From Rhodoluna sp. (lineage in GTDB: Bacteria; Actinomycetota; Actinomycetes; Actinomycetales; Microbacteriaceae): DNA of 64,000 nt. The DNA is taken from NCBI GenBank assembly GCA_024641095.1, contig JAHEDR010000002.1, positions 124,001 to 188,000 of the forward strand. The letters run 5' to 3'. A program made the position numbers and the translations under genes. The notes under the pieces are model-generated. The model saw only the letters and a program-made list of their open reading frames with translations. It ran no database searches and was not told the DNA's origin. Of the stretch, positions 7,710-15,946 are shown in pieces; position 1 is the first letter of the stretch, and every line of letters begins with the position of its first letter.

Positions 7710-9374
7710 CTACTTTTCTGCCTTCTTTTCACGAGAGGTCTTGGTGCCAATGTTGTAGGTAGAGGCAAGGCCTAGAAGCAAGAAGAACGCTGCGGCCCAA
7801 CCAGTTGCCTTCATGCCATCGGTGAAACCATCTTGAGCGGCAGTTGTGACTTCGCTAACTACAGAATCTGGTACACCCTGTGACGTCAGGTAAGCAGGTA
7901 TTCCAACAATTGCGGCGCCGGCAGAATCTGAAACAGGTTTTGCAATTGAAGTCGCAAGCTCTTTACGCGCATCAACGTCAATAACCGAAAGTGCCTTGAT
8001 GTCTACAATTCGGTTCTCAATTGAAACCTGAGTTGCGGTGAAAAGCACGGTACCAAGTACAGCGATACCAAGTGCTGAACCAATCTGACGAACGGTTGAC
8101 TGCGAACCCGATGCCTGACCGATCTTTTCCATAGGTACATCAACCATGATTACTCCGGTGAGTTGGGCGGTAGCTAGACCAACACCGATGCCGTAAATTG
8201 CCAGGAAAGGGGCAATTCCTACCCAACCACCAGCTGTAGAGGCAATGAATGCAATTCCTGCAACAGCAATAAGTTCAAGTAGAACACCAATTCGCACAGC
8301 ATTAACTGGAGACAGTTTGCCGCTAAGAGCGCCACCAACGCCTGATGCCAGGAATGCGCCGCCGGCAAGCCAAAGAAGGACTAATCCAGAAGAAATAGCA
8401 CTCAGGCCTTCAACGTTCTGCAACCAAAGTGGAATTGCAAAAAGGAGTCCAAATTCACCCATAGAGATGATGCCAGCTGCGATTGAGCCGTTGCGAAATG
8501 AACCTACGTGGAACAAGCCAAGATCAAGAATTACATTCTTGCCCGCGCGTTCGCGCTTGCGCTCCCAAAGAACAAACAAGGTAGTTGAAATAACAAAGAT
8601 GGCAAGCGAGATTGGAATTACAGATATTCCTGTGGTTGGCCAAGCAAAGTCACCAAGCACGAACGGGTTTGCTTCGTTTACTGTCCACCAACCATAGGTG
8701 CGGCCCTCAATAAGACCAAAAACAAGTGATGCAAACATCACAACAGAAATTAATGCACCAAGAATGTCAATCTTGCCAGTAAGGTTTTCAACTTTTGATT
8801 CCTTGGCAAAAATGAGTAAGCCAATTACGATGATCACGCCAAGTGGGGCATTGATATTAAAGGCCCAGCGCCAGTCAAAGTCTGTTGCAAGCCAGCCACC
8901 AAGTACTGGACCAACCGCAACCATTCCACCAATGGTTGAACCCCAGATCGCAAAAGCAATTCCACGCTCTCTTCCGTGGAAAGTTGCGTTAACTAAAGAC
9001 AAAGTAGTTGGTAGCACCATTGCTCCACCAATCCCTTGAACGATGCGCGCAAGAATCATTGAGCCGGCATCGGTTGAGAAACCTGCCCACACAGAGGCCG
9101 CGATAAAAATCAAAATACCGATGATTAGAAGCTTGCGTCGACCAATGCGGTCACCAATGGTTCCCCACACCAAAAGCAGTGAGGCAAAGACAAGCACATA
9201 GCTCTCTTGAACCCACTGAACTTCAGTTGAGGTTAGTTTCAAGTCGGCAATGACCGACGGGAAAATTGTGTTGACGATGGTTCCGTCAATGATTACTAGG
9301 GAAATTGCCATCGAGATAAATACGAGGCCGATCCATCGGTTAGGGGTCTTTTTTGCTACAGGGGTATTAGACAT
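7710..9374 (-). CDS. MFS multidrug exporter, DHA2 (EmrB/QacA) family
   Basis: 554-residue inner-membrane exporter with about 14 membrane segments and a long extracytoplasmic loop near the C-terminal end. It has the loop motif WGTIGDRIGRRKL near residue 70 and the DHA2 motif GPVLGGWLATDFDWRWAF. The substrate is unknown. The ATG at 9374 follows AAGGG and gives a normal N-terminus. It heads the run exporter-crcB-crcB-DUF3073-acetyltransferase. Three alternating copies of TAGGCCAA lie just upstream and may be regulator sites. Confidence 0.9.
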   Translation of the reverse strand: MSNTPVAKKTPNRWIGLVFISMAISLVIIDGTIVNTIFPSVIADLKLTSTEVQWVQESYVLVFASLLLVWGTIGDRIGRRKLLIIGILIFIAASVWAGFSTDAGSMILARIVQGIGGAMVLPTTLSLVNATFHGRERGIAFAIWGSTIGGMVAVGPVLGGWLATDFDWRWAFNINAPLGVIIVIGLLIFAKESKVENLTGKIDILGALISVVMFASLVFGLIEGRTYGWWTVNEANPFVLGDFAWPTTGISVIPISLAIFVISTTLFVLWERKRERAGKNVILDLGLFHVGSFRNGSIAAGIISMGEFGLLFAIPLWLQNVEGLSAISSGLVLLWLAGGAFLASGVGGALSGKLSPVNAVRIGVLLELIAVAGIAFIASTAGGWVGIAPFLAIYGIGVGLATAQLTGVIMVDVPMEKIGQASGSQSTVRQIGSALGIAVLGTVLFTATQVSIENRIVDIKALSVIDVDARKELATSIAKPVSDSAGAAIVGIPAYLTSQGVPDSVVSEVTTAAQDGFTDGMKATGWAAAFFLLLGLASTYNIGTKTSREKKAEK

Positions 9375-9399
9375 AACCCTTAGGCTACCTGAAAATAAG

Positions 9400-9443
9400 T
9401 AGGCCAAAAAGACGCGAATTTGGCCTGAGCTCAGCTAGGCCAA
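9400..9443. promoter_or_regulatory. Three alternating TAGGCCAA copies upstream of the DHA2 exporter
   Basis: TAGGCCAA at 9400-9407, the inverted TTTGGCCT at 9419-9426 and TAGGCCAA at 9436-9443 lie in the 79-base gap between the DMT gene and the exporter gene, both on the minus strand. The last two copies can also form an RNA hairpin just after the DMT stop. The array looks like a set of operator half-sites for a drug-responsive repressor, but no regulator gene is adjacent. Confidence 0.45.
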
Positions 9444-9453
9444 GTCAATGCAA

Positions 9454-10317
9454 TTAAGCAAGTGCAAGAAGCAGGCTGGCACCAAGGGTAAGAGCGATTC
9501 CGATTTTTTGAATGCCGGCAACGTGCTCTTTGAGCACCAGGCGGGCTAACAAGATTGTGCCCAGCGGGTAGAGGGCGGTGAGCACACCTGTCACGGTGAG
9601 GCTGCCCGATCTAGAGGCCAGGGTAAAGAAGATGTTTGCGGTGGCATCGAGCGCGCCGGCCCCGGCAACTGTGAACCAAATTTTGCGGGTGAGTGGCTCG
9701 TTGCTGGCGGCAGCTTTTTGCCCGCGAAGCAAACCAATCAGCACAATGGTGCCAAGTAGCACGGTAGCTGTGGCGCGCATCACGATAATTGGCGCAATTC
9801 CAGAGTCGTGCGGCGAACGTGCAAGAGCGGTGATAGCCAAACCAATTCCGGTACCTGCGACGATCGCCAAAATTATTGCGCGTGGTTTTGGTAGCTCAAC
9901 GTGCTCACTTGGAACAAAGCCAACCAGCACAACAGCAATCAGCGCCAGAGCAATTGCCAACCAACCAAGCAGCGAGAAGCTCTCGCCCATGAATGCCACA
10001 CCAATAACCGCTGGCACGATTGCCGAAACCAGTGCGCCAAGTGGCGAAACGATTGAGATTGGGCCAAGCGCAAGCGATGCATAAAGCGCCAGCAGTGCGA
10101 TTACCGAACTGAAGCCACCCATGAGACCCCAGAAGAATGCTTCTTCGCTGAACTTGGTGCCAATAATTGGCGAGACGGCTAGCAAGAAAAGAAGTCCGGT
10201 GAAAGATGCGAGGGCGGTAACCACAACCACGCGAACTTTGCGAGTTGCAATTGCTGCAAAGAAATCGGCAGCACCATAAGTGATTGCTGTAAGCAGGCCA
10301 AGAATTGCCGTGAGCAT
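9454..10317 (-). CDS. EamA/DMT-family transporter
   Basis: 287-residue inner-membrane protein with ten predicted segments, made of two five-helix EamA repeats (about 1-137 and 150-287). Each repeat ends with the helix-rich stretch typical of the drug/metabolite transporter superfamily, for example GESFSLLGWLAIALAL. The substrate is unknown. It lies 24 bases downstream of the alcohol dehydrogenase gene on the same strand and is probably co-transcribed with it. Confidence 0.88.
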   Translation of the reverse strand: MLTAILGLLTAITYGAADFFAAIATRKVRVVVVTALASFTGLLFLLAVSPIIGTKFSEEAFFWGLMGGFSSVIALLALYASLALGPISIVSPLGALVSAIVPAVIGVAFMGESFSLLGWLAIALALIAVVLVGFVPSEHVELPKPRAIILAIVAGTGIGLAITALARSPHDSGIAPIIVMRATATVLLGTIVLIGLLRGQKAAASNEPLTRKIWFTVAGAGALDATANIFFTLASRSGSLTVTGVLTALYPLGTILLARLVLKEHVAGIQKIGIALTLGASLLLALA

Positions 10318-10341
10318 TATTCCCCCAGGAATATTTAGAAA

Positions 10342-11391
10342 TTAAATAGTTTGCGCGTCAATCACAAAGCGGTAGCGCACATCGGCATCAACAACTCTGT
10401 TCCAAGCGGCGTCGATAGTTTTTGCATCGGTTGCATCAAGCAGTTCAACGTTTGCACCAATCTTGTGCTTGGCAGCAAAGTCCAACATTTCTTGAACTTC
10501 AATTTGCCCACCAACCTGTGAACCAGCAATTGAGCGGCGTGCACCGGTGATGTTGAATACGTTGAAGGTTTGGTCGTCAACCGGGAGACCCGCAAAAATC
10601 AAAGTTCCATCAAGCTTGATCAAACCAAGTAGGTCATCAACAGAGATGGTTGCACTTGTGGTGTTAAGAATGAAATCAAACATTTTATTTAGGTCAGCAA
10701 AGGTTTGCTTGTCTGAGGTTGAGCGGTAATCAACTGCACCAAAAGAAAGTGCATCGTCTTTTTTGTTTAGCGAGTGACCAAGCACAGTTACCTCGGCACC
10801 AAGTGCAACCGCAAACTTAACTGCAAGGTGACCAAGACCACCCATGCCAAGAATTGCAACCTTCATTCCCGGGCCGGTCTTCCAGTGCTTCAACGGTGAG
10901 TAAACGGTAATACCCGCACAAAGTAGCGGCGCAAATTCCGCAAGTGATACACCCTCAGGAATATTCAAAACAAAGTGTTCGTCGGTAACGATTTCTTTTG
11001 AGTAGCCGCCGTACTGAACCTCGCCGTTGTAATCAATTGCGTTATAAGAACCAACCGGTCCCTTCTCGCAGTAGCTTTCAAGGTTTGACTTACATGCAGA
11101 ACACTCGCGGCAAGAATTTACGAATACGCCAACTCCAACAGCCTGGCCAACTTTAAATTTTGTAACCCCGGCGCCAACCTCAACTACGTGGCCAACAATT
11201 TCGTGACCCGGCACCATAGGAAAAATATCTGCACCCCACTCTGAGCGAGCCTGGTGAACATCTGAGTGGCAAATGCCTGAGTAGGCAATGGCAATGCGCA
11301 CATCGGTGTTGCCAACTGGGCGGCGGTCAATGGTTTCTTTAACCATTGGGGCGTTGGCTTTATTGATTACGAGTGCTGAGGTAGTTGTCAT
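10342..11391 (-). CDS. Zinc-dependent NAD(P)H alcohol dehydrogenase (YahK/CAD-like)
   Basis: 349-residue medium-chain dehydrogenase that interconverts alcohols and aldehydes; it may supply or remove the aldehydes handled by the ALDH 5 kb away. Catalytic zinc ligands are in GICHSDVH and VPGHEIVGHVVEVG. Four structural-zinc cysteines lie in CRECSACKSNLESYC, and the nucleotide fold in GMGGLGHLAVK. The ATG at 11391 is in family position. Conserved length and motif order fit the cinnamyl-alcohol-dehydrogenase-like aldehyde reductases, which usually prefer NADPH. Confidence 0.92.
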   Translation of the reverse strand: MTTTSALVINKANAPMVKETIDRRPVGNTDVRIAIAYSGICHSDVHQARSEWGADIFPMVPGHEIVGHVVEVGAGVTKFKVGQAVGVGVFVNSCRECSACKSNLESYCEKGPVGSYNAIDYNGEVQYGGYSKEIVTDEHFVLNIPEGVSLAEFAPLLCAGITVYSPLKHWKTGPGMKVAILGMGGLGHLAVKFAVALGAEVTVLGHSLNKKDDALSFGAVDYRSTSDKQTFADLNKMFDFILNTTSATISVDDLLGLIKLDGTLIFAGLPVDDQTFNVFNITGARRSIAGSQVGGQIEVQEMLDFAAKHKIGANVELLDATDAKTIDAAWNRVVDADVRYRFVIDAQTI

Positions 11392-11421
11392 GTGTTCAGC
11401 CTAAGGCCCCGCTTAAATGTG

Positions 11422-11446
11422 AAAACCCTCTCCGAAGAGAGGGTTT
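11422..11446 (-). terminator. Terminator after tRNA-Phe
   Basis: AAACCCTCTC and GAGAGGGTTT form a perfect 10-base stem with a CGAA loop (TTCG on the minus strand), directly after the encoded CCA end of tRNA-Phe and followed by TT on the minus strand. It ends the tRNA transcript and could also shield the alcohol dehydrogenase gene from it. Confidence 0.85.
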
Positions 11447-11448
11447 CG

Positions 11449-11524
11449 TGGTGGCTCCGACCGGCATCGATCCGGTGACCTAACGATTTTCAGTCGTTCG
11501 CTCTACCAACTGAGCTACAGAGCC
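11449..11524 (-). tRNA. tRNA-Phe (GAA)
   Basis: Cloverleaf on the minus strand: acceptor GGCTCTG pairs with CGGAGCC, the D arm is TAGCTCAGTTGGTAGAG and the anticodon loop CTGAAAA carries GAA. The 3' ACCA is encoded. It is last of three minus-strand tRNA genes in the 472-base gene-free stretch 11392-11863. Confidence 0.97.
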
Positions 11525-11552
11525 TCGAGCAGTTACCTGCCCGATTCACTAA

Positions 11553-11574
11553 AAGCCCCTCTAATGAAGGGCTT
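11553..11574 (-). terminator. Hairpin between tRNA-Asp and tRNA-Phe
   Basis: On the minus strand AAGCCCTTC and GAGGGGCTT form a 9-base stem around ATTA, followed by TTTAG, 12 bases after the tRNA-Asp end. It may be a terminator or a processing signal within a tRNA precursor. Confidence 0.6.
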
Positions 11575-11585
11575 CTAAGGTGAAG

Positions 11586-11659
11586 CGATCCTGACGGGAC
11601 TTGAACCCGCGACCTCCGCCGTGACAGGGCGGCGCGCTAACCAACTGCGCTACAGGACC
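11586..11659 (-). tRNA. tRNA-Asp (GTC)
   Basis: Acceptor GGTCCTG pairs with CAGGATC (one G-T pair); the anticodon loop reads CTGTCAC with GTC, and the discriminator is G as expected for Asp. The 3' CCA is not encoded (CTT follows), unlike its two neighbours. It would be charged by the AspRS encoded at 40.4-41.7 kb. Confidence 0.97.
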
Positions 11660-11682
11660 TTAGTTGCTACTAAACATCTACT

Positions 11683-11758
11683 TGGTGACCCCAACGGGAT
11701 TCGAACCCGTGCTACTGCCGTGAAAGGGCAGCGTCCTAGGCCACTAAACGATGGGGCC
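11683..11758 (-). tRNA. tRNA-Glu (TTC)
   Basis: Acceptor GGCCCCA pairs with TGGGGTC; the anticodon loop CTTTCAC carries TTC, and the 3' ACCA is encoded. It is first of the three-gene tRNA cluster on the minus strand. Confidence 0.97.
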
Positions 11759-11765
11759 CTATAAA

Positions 11766-11792
11766 GAGATACTTCATAGCACCAAGGGTCAA
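11766..11792 (-). promoter_or_regulatory. Possible promoter of the tRNA cluster
   Basis: On the minus strand TTGACC (11787-11792) is a good -35 box. A weak -10, TATCTC (11766-11771), follows after only 15 bases and would start transcription near the first base of tRNA-Glu. Spacing and -10 are poor, so this is tentative. Confidence 0.35.
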
Positions 11793-11831
11793 GAATACTG
11801 GGTGAATACGGCTGTGGCAACCCGAATCTGA

Positions 11832-11860
11832 TTCACAGGTGGCCTTCAGCCTCTTATATA
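11832..11860 (+). promoter_or_regulatory. Promoter of the NlpC/P60 gene
   Basis: TTCACA (11832-11837) and TATATA (11855-11860) are separated by 17 bases, a good vegetative sigma-factor promoter. Transcription would start near 11867, which excludes the upstream GTG at 11864 as start codon and supports the ATG at 11885 with a short leader. Confidence 0.6.
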
Positions 11861-11884
11861 GGGGTGCGTGTTAGTTTCGAAGAC

Positions 11885-13090
11885 ATGAACATCCGGATTT
11901 CGCGCGCTCTTATTGGTGCGTTCGCGGTATCCGGACTGATTTTCACCGGCCTTAGCGTTGCCCCATCGTTTGCGGTGCCTAGCTATCCATCGGCCGCCGA
12001 GGTTGCCGCTGCCAAGCGAAACGTGACCAAGAAGAAAGAGATGATCGCTCGCCTAGAGAAGATCATTGCCGACCTGGCTGCCGAAGCTGCCGACCTTGGC
12101 CGCACCGCACAGATTAAAGGCGAGACCTTTAATCAAGCCCAAGAAGAAGTCGACGTTATCACCGCAAAGGTGAACACCCTGCAGTCGCAGGCAGATGCCG
12201 CCAATGCCGCAGCCGATGAAGCTCGCGAACAACTTGGCAAGATTGCATCGCAAATGCAAAAAGACGGTGCAACCGGTGGCACCGCAATGACTCTGTTTTT
12301 AAATTCTGGCGAAGCCGATGACCTGCTTTACCAACTTGGTGCTCAAGAAAAAGTTGCTCAGCAGTCAGATGTGATTTACCGCCGCTCAGTTGAGAAGCAA
12401 CAGTATGCGCAATCGGTAACCGATGAACTTGGAGTTGCCAAAAAAGAATTGGCTGCCAAGGCAGCAGTTGCAAAAGCAGCTTTCGTTGAAGCGCAAAACG
12501 CAGCCAACGCTGTGCAGGCAAAGGTTGATGAAAATAACCGCCTAAACAAAACTTTCTATGGTCAGCTAGCAAGCTTGCGAAACACCGCGGCAGACCTTGA
12601 GCGCCAACGTGCCGAAGGTCTTGCTGCCGAAGCCCGTCAGAACGCCGGTAAGACAATGCCAACCGCGCCAGAACTTTATGACGTTGGGCCGGCAAACGCC
12701 GCAAAGGTAGACGGCGCTTTTGCATTTGCAAAACAGCAACTTGGTGAGCGCTATGTGCTTGGCGGAATGGGCCCAGATGTTTGGGACTGTTCAGGAATTA
12801 CAAAAGCTTCATACGCTGCAGTTGGTATTTACATTGGTACACACTCTGCAACCAATCAGTTCCGCACAATGGCTTACGCCAAGAAACTTATTCCGCTTAA
12901 CCAGGCGGTTAGCGGAGACCTAATGTGGTACTCACAGGAGTCGGCATTTGATGGCGACAAGTATCACGTTGTGATGTACATGGGTGGCGGCATGATGCTT
13001 GAAGCACCAAACCCTGCGCGAACTGTGCGAATTGTGCCTTTGCGTTACGGTGAACTATTTCCTTACGCAGGGCGCCCTTCAGCCAACTAA
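11885..13090 (+). CDS. Secreted peptidoglycan endopeptidase, coiled coil plus NlpC/P60
   Basis: 401-residue cell-wall hydrolase of the RipA/RipC kind that cuts peptide stems during growth or division. A signal peptide ends near SFAVPSY (residue 33). A long Ala/Glu/Lys-rich coiled coil covers about 40-250. The NlpC/P60 domain is C-terminal, with catalytic Cys302 in WDCSGIT, His361 in KYHVVMYMG and a polar residue in EAPNP. Actinobacterial enzymes of this type are held off by their coiled coil and activated by divisome proteins, so the same is inferred. The gene has its own promoter next to the tRNA cluster. Confidence 0.92.
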   Translation: MNIRISRALIGAFAVSGLIFTGLSVAPSFAVPSYPSAAEVAAAKRNVTKKKEMIARLEKIIADLAAEAADLGRTAQIKGETFNQAQEEVDVITAKVNTLQSQADAANAAADEAREQLGKIASQMQKDGATGGTAMTLFLNSGEADDLLYQLGAQEKVAQQSDVIYRRSVEKQQYAQSVTDELGVAKKELAAKAAVAKAAFVEAQNAANAVQAKVDENNRLNKTFYGQLASLRNTAADLERQRAEGLAAEARQNAGKTMPTAPELYDVGPANAAKVDGAFAFAKQQLGERYVLGGMGPDVWDCSGITKASYAAVGIYIGTHSATNQFRTMAYAKKLIPLNQAVSGDLMWYSQESAFDGDKYHVVMYMGGGMMLEAPNPARTVRIVPLRYGELFPYAGRPSAN

Positions 13091-13132
13091 AGTCGCGCGA
13101 ACTTTGTGCGTGAGCCAACTAAACTTTTTGGC

Positions 13133-13639
13133 ATGAACGAACGCGAACCTTTTAGAATCTCTCACGTTGCCAACGCGCCTATTGGTGTGGTTTGGAATGC
13201 TTGGACAAAAGAAGACGAACTGGCCAAGTGGTGGGGTCCTGCCGGTTTGGTAATGAAGATTGCCAAGGCTGAGGTTCGCCCGGGCGGTAAGTTTCACTAC
13301 CTAATGACAAACGAGCCTGACGCAGAGCAGCAGTTTGAAATGTGGGGAGCGTTTGACTACCTAGAGGTAGAGCCTCACCAGCACATTGTTTTTGTGAACT
13401 ACTTTTCTGACGAGCAAGGCACCAAGCAGCGCCACTTTATGAACCCGGAGTGGCCACTAGAGGTGAAGAGCACAATCACTTTTGTTGAAGACGGCGACAA
13501 GACTTTGATTCACCTTGAAGGCGGGCCAATCAACGCGCAGCCAAACGAAGAGGCAATTTACTTTGACAACCTTGAATCAATGCGAATTGGTTTTAGCGGA
13601 ACTTTTGCGCAGCTAGATGAATACCTAGCAACTCGTTAA
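13133..13639 (+). CDS. SRPBCC (AHSA1/START-like) domain protein
   Basis: 168-residue cytosolic protein of the activator-of-Hsp90-ATPase-like SRPBCC group, a fold with a deep ligand-binding cavity. The signature is seen in APIGVVWNAWTKEDELAKWW at residues 14-33 and in the C-terminal helix DNLESMRIGFSGTFAQLDEY. The ligand is unknown. The ATG at 13133 is preferred over an in-frame GTG at 13106, because it gives the family N-terminus. A strong terminator follows 27 bases after the stop. Confidence 0.85.
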   Translation: MNEREPFRISHVANAPIGVVWNAWTKEDELAKWWGPAGLVMKIAKAEVRPGGKFHYLMTNEPDAEQQFEMWGAFDYLEVEPHQHIVFVNYFSDEQGTKQRHFMNPEWPLEVKSTITFVEDGDKTLIHLEGGPINAQPNEEAIYFDNLESMRIGFSGTFAQLDEYLATR

Positions 13640-13665
13640 TCAGCTCAACCAAACTCACAAAAACT

Positions 13666-13690
13666 AAAGGGTCCCCACTGGGGACCCTTT
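13666..13690. terminator. Bidirectional terminator between SRPBCC and ppa genes
   Basis: AAAGGGTCCCC and GGGGACCCTTT form a perfect 11-base stem with ACT as loop. A/T runs at both ends let it serve the convergent SRPBCC gene and pyrophosphatase gene. Confidence 0.9.
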
Positions 13691-13737
13691 GTTCACAAAA
13701 CTTTATCGACGCCAGTGGCGGCTTCGATTAGAGCGTC

Positions 13738-14223
13738 CTAGTGGCCGCTCTCGAATCTCGCAAGAGCCTCTTTGATTAGGCGCTCAGCAACGTCCTTGCC
13801 CTGCCACTCGCCAACCTTTACCCACTTACCAGGCTCTAGGTCTTTGTAGTGAGAGAAGAAGTGGTGCAGTTCCTTCTTTAGCTGCTCAGGAACATCGTTG
13901 ATGTCCTGGATGTGTGCGTAGCGAGGGTCTTTGGTCTGCACGCAGATGACCTTCTCGTCGATGCCGCCATCGTCTTCCATAGGAAGCACGCCAACTGGGC
14001 GAACATCTACAACCACACCAGGGAACACAGGGAACTCAAGAATTACTAGTGCGTCTAGAGGGTCGCCGTCGCCACCCAAAGTCTTGTCAAAGAAGCCGTA
14101 GTCAATTGGGTAAACAAATGGAGTGAAGAGCACGCGGTCTAGGTGCACGCGGCCGGTCTCGTGATCAACTTCGTACTTATTGCGTGATCCGCGAGGAATC
14201 TCGATTACTGCTTCGTAACCCAT
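13738..14223 (-). CDS. ppa: Inorganic pyrophosphatase (family I)
   Basis: Hydrolyses pyrophosphate and so pulls biosynthetic reactions forward; soluble, Mg2+-dependent. The 161-residue protein has the family length, the N-terminal IEIPRGSRNKYEVD and the signature DGDPLDALV. The ATG at 14223 with GGAGACCC before it is chosen; a longer frame to 14388 runs antisense through tilS and was rejected. The gene is divergent from tilS, with 70 bases between them. Confidence 0.96.
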   Translation of the reverse strand: MGYEAVIEIPRGSRNKYEVDHETGRVHLDRVLFTPFVYPIDYGFFDKTLGGDGDPLDALVILEFPVFPGVVVDVRPVGVLPMEDDGGIDEKVICVQTKDPRYAHIQDINDVPEQLKKELHHFFSHYKDLEPGKWVKVGEWQGKDVAERLIKEALARFESGH

Positions 14224-14293
14224 GGGTCTCCTAATTAGGCTTGAGGCGGGATAACTCCCGCACGACTTATTACAGATTACCCAAAGGAAGCCC

Positions 14294-15322
14294 GTGACCG
14301 AACGCCCACGCCTGACCCCGGCAATTGCCGATGTGCGTCGTGCCGTGCGCGAAGGTTTTGAGGCGGCTGGCCTAGTTGCCGGAGACACCGTTTTGGTGGC
14401 CTGCTCGGGTGGAGCCGATTCGCTCGCCCTTGCGGCTGCTACTGCGTTTGAGGGACCTAGAGCTGAGATTAAAGTTGGCGCAGTCGTAATTGATCACGAA
14501 ATGCAAGAAGGCTCTGAACTGGTAGCTGCCGAGACCGCACATAAGTTGGCAGCCCTGGGTTTGTATCCGGTGGAGATTCGCACAGTTGTAGTTGGCACCG
14601 ATGGCGGACCTGAGGCGGCAGCTCGTGCAGCCCGATACGAAGCAATCGACAAAGTAGCCGAAGAGACCGGCGCAAACGCAATTTTGCTTGGGCACACCCT
14701 GAACGATCAGGCCGAGACAGTATTGATGGGCTTGGCCCGCGGCTCTGGAGCAAAGAGCCTAAATGGCATGGCCCCGGTTTCCAAAAAAGGGGTATCGGGT
14801 TTGTATTTGCGACCTCTGCTTGGCATTAAGCGCGAGACCACCGAGGCCTTTTGCGCCGACAGCGGCCTGGATCCTTGGTACGACCCAATGAATAAAGACG
14901 AGGCCTACACCCGAGTGCGTGTGCGCAAGAATTTGCTGCCGGCACTTGAGGCAGAGCTTGGCCCGGGCATTGCCGAGGCGCTGGCCCGTACCGCCGAGAC
15001 CCTGCGTGAAGACGACGATGTGCTGGCCGAGCTGGCCATGGATGCCTATAAGAAGGTAGCCAAAGAGCAGGCCACGCAAATCAGCATCGGTGTAGAAGAT
15101 TTCAAGGCCTTGCCACTAGCGATTAGGCACCGGGTGGTAGCGCTCGCCGCAGTGGTTTTGCAGGCACCCATGCTGGCGCGCGTGCATATTCGGGCGATTG
15201 ATGAGCTTGTGGATAGCTGGCACGGGCAGAAACCGCTCACCCTGCCAGGCATTAGAGTTGAACGCACGGGCGAAACCCTCGCTCTGAAAACCACAAAAAC
15301 ACTCAAAACAGGAGCCTGCTAA
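14294..15322 (+). CDS. tilS: tRNA(Ile)-lysidine synthase
   Basis: Modifies C34 of the CAU-anticodon tRNA-Ile to lysidine with ATP, so that it reads AUA and is charged with isoleucine; essential. The 342-residue protein has the PP-loop motif SGGADS at 38-43 and the LGHTLNDQAET segment near residue 136. It starts with GTG after AAAGGAAGCCC. hpt follows directly at the stop codon, the tilS-hpt-ftsH order conserved across many bacteria, and the run continues into folate genes. Confidence 0.95.
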   Translation: MTERPRLTPAIADVRRAVREGFEAAGLVAGDTVLVACSGGADSLALAAATAFEGPRAEIKVGAVVIDHEMQEGSELVAAETAHKLAALGLYPVEIRTVVVGTDGGPEAAARAARYEAIDKVAEETGANAILLGHTLNDQAETVLMGLARGSGAKSLNGMAPVSKKGVSGLYLRPLLGIKRETTEAFCADSGLDPWYDPMNKDEAYTRVRVRKNLLPALEAELGPGIAEALARTAETLREDDDVLAELAMDAYKKVAKEQATQISIGVEDFKALPLAIRHRVVALAAVVLQAPMLARVHIRAIDELVDSWHGQKPLTLPGIRVERTGETLALKTTKTLKTGAC

Positions 15323-15874
15323 GTGGACCTCTCGAAGGTAAGCGATCAGATCACAAAGGTGCTTGTCACCGAAGAACAAATCAAAGCAAAGGTCGCTGAA
15401 TTGGCGGCAGAGCTAGATAAGAAGTACGACGGCAAAGATGTGCTGCTGGTTGGAGTGCTAAAGGGTGCGGTCATGTTTATGGCCGATCTGTCGCGCGCAA
15501 TGCAGATTCACGCACAAATGGACTGGATGGCCGTTTCTTCTTACGGCTCTGGAACCGTATCTAGTGGTGTGGTGCGCATTCTTAAAGACCTAGACGCCGA
15601 TGTTTTGGGCCGTCACGTGGTGATTGTTGAAGACATTATTGACTCAGGCCTAACCCTGAGCTGGCTAGTTGGCAACCTTGAGGCCCGTGGGGCCGCCTCT
15701 GTAGAGGTTGTTGCCCTGCTTCGCAAACCTGCTGCCGCAAAGGTGGAAGTAAATGTGGGTCTTGTTGGTTTTGATATTCCGAATGAATTTGTCGTGGGCT
15801 ACGGCTTGGATTATGCCGAGAAGTACCGCACGCTAAAGGGCGTGGCAGTGCTTGCCCCGGCTGTCTATTCATAA
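15323..15874 (+). CDS. hpt: Hypoxanthine phosphoribosyltransferase
   Basis: Purine salvage: converts hypoxanthine or guanine plus PRPP to IMP or GMP. The 183-residue protein has the PRPP-binding motif VIVEDIIDSGLTLS near residue 100 and SSYGSGTVSSGVV as flexible loop near residue 71. It starts with GTG at the base after the tilS stop, with AGGAGCC just upstream, so translation is coupled. Confidence 0.95.
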   Translation: MDLSKVSDQITKVLVTEEQIKAKVAELAAELDKKYDGKDVLLVGVLKGAVMFMADLSRAMQIHAQMDWMAVSSYGSGTVSSGVVRILKDLDADVLGRHVVIVEDIIDSGLTLSWLVGNLEARGAASVEVVALLRKPAAAKVEVNVGLVGFDIPNEFVVGYGLDYAEKYRTLKGVAVLAPAVYS

Positions 15875-15928
15875 ACACCGATTTACTGCTGGTTTTAGCT
15901 TCACCGCTTTAGTGACACCTAGAAAGGT

Positions 15929-15943
15929 TGAGGGTTCCCCTCA
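15929..15943 (+). promoter_or_regulatory. Small hairpin containing the likely ribosome binding site of ftsH
   Basis: TGAGGG (15929-15934) and CCCTCA (15938-15943) are exact inverted arms with a TTC loop, ending 3 bases before the ftsH ATG. The only good Shine-Dalgarno match, GAGGG, lies in the left arm, so folding could limit ftsH translation. Confidence 0.45.
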
Positions 15944-15946
15944 GAT

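Noticed and set aside
14224-14388. Open frame extending ppa upstream into tilS
   Set aside because: It runs antisense through tilS, and the ATG at 14223 has a good ribosome binding site and the usual pyrophosphatase start.
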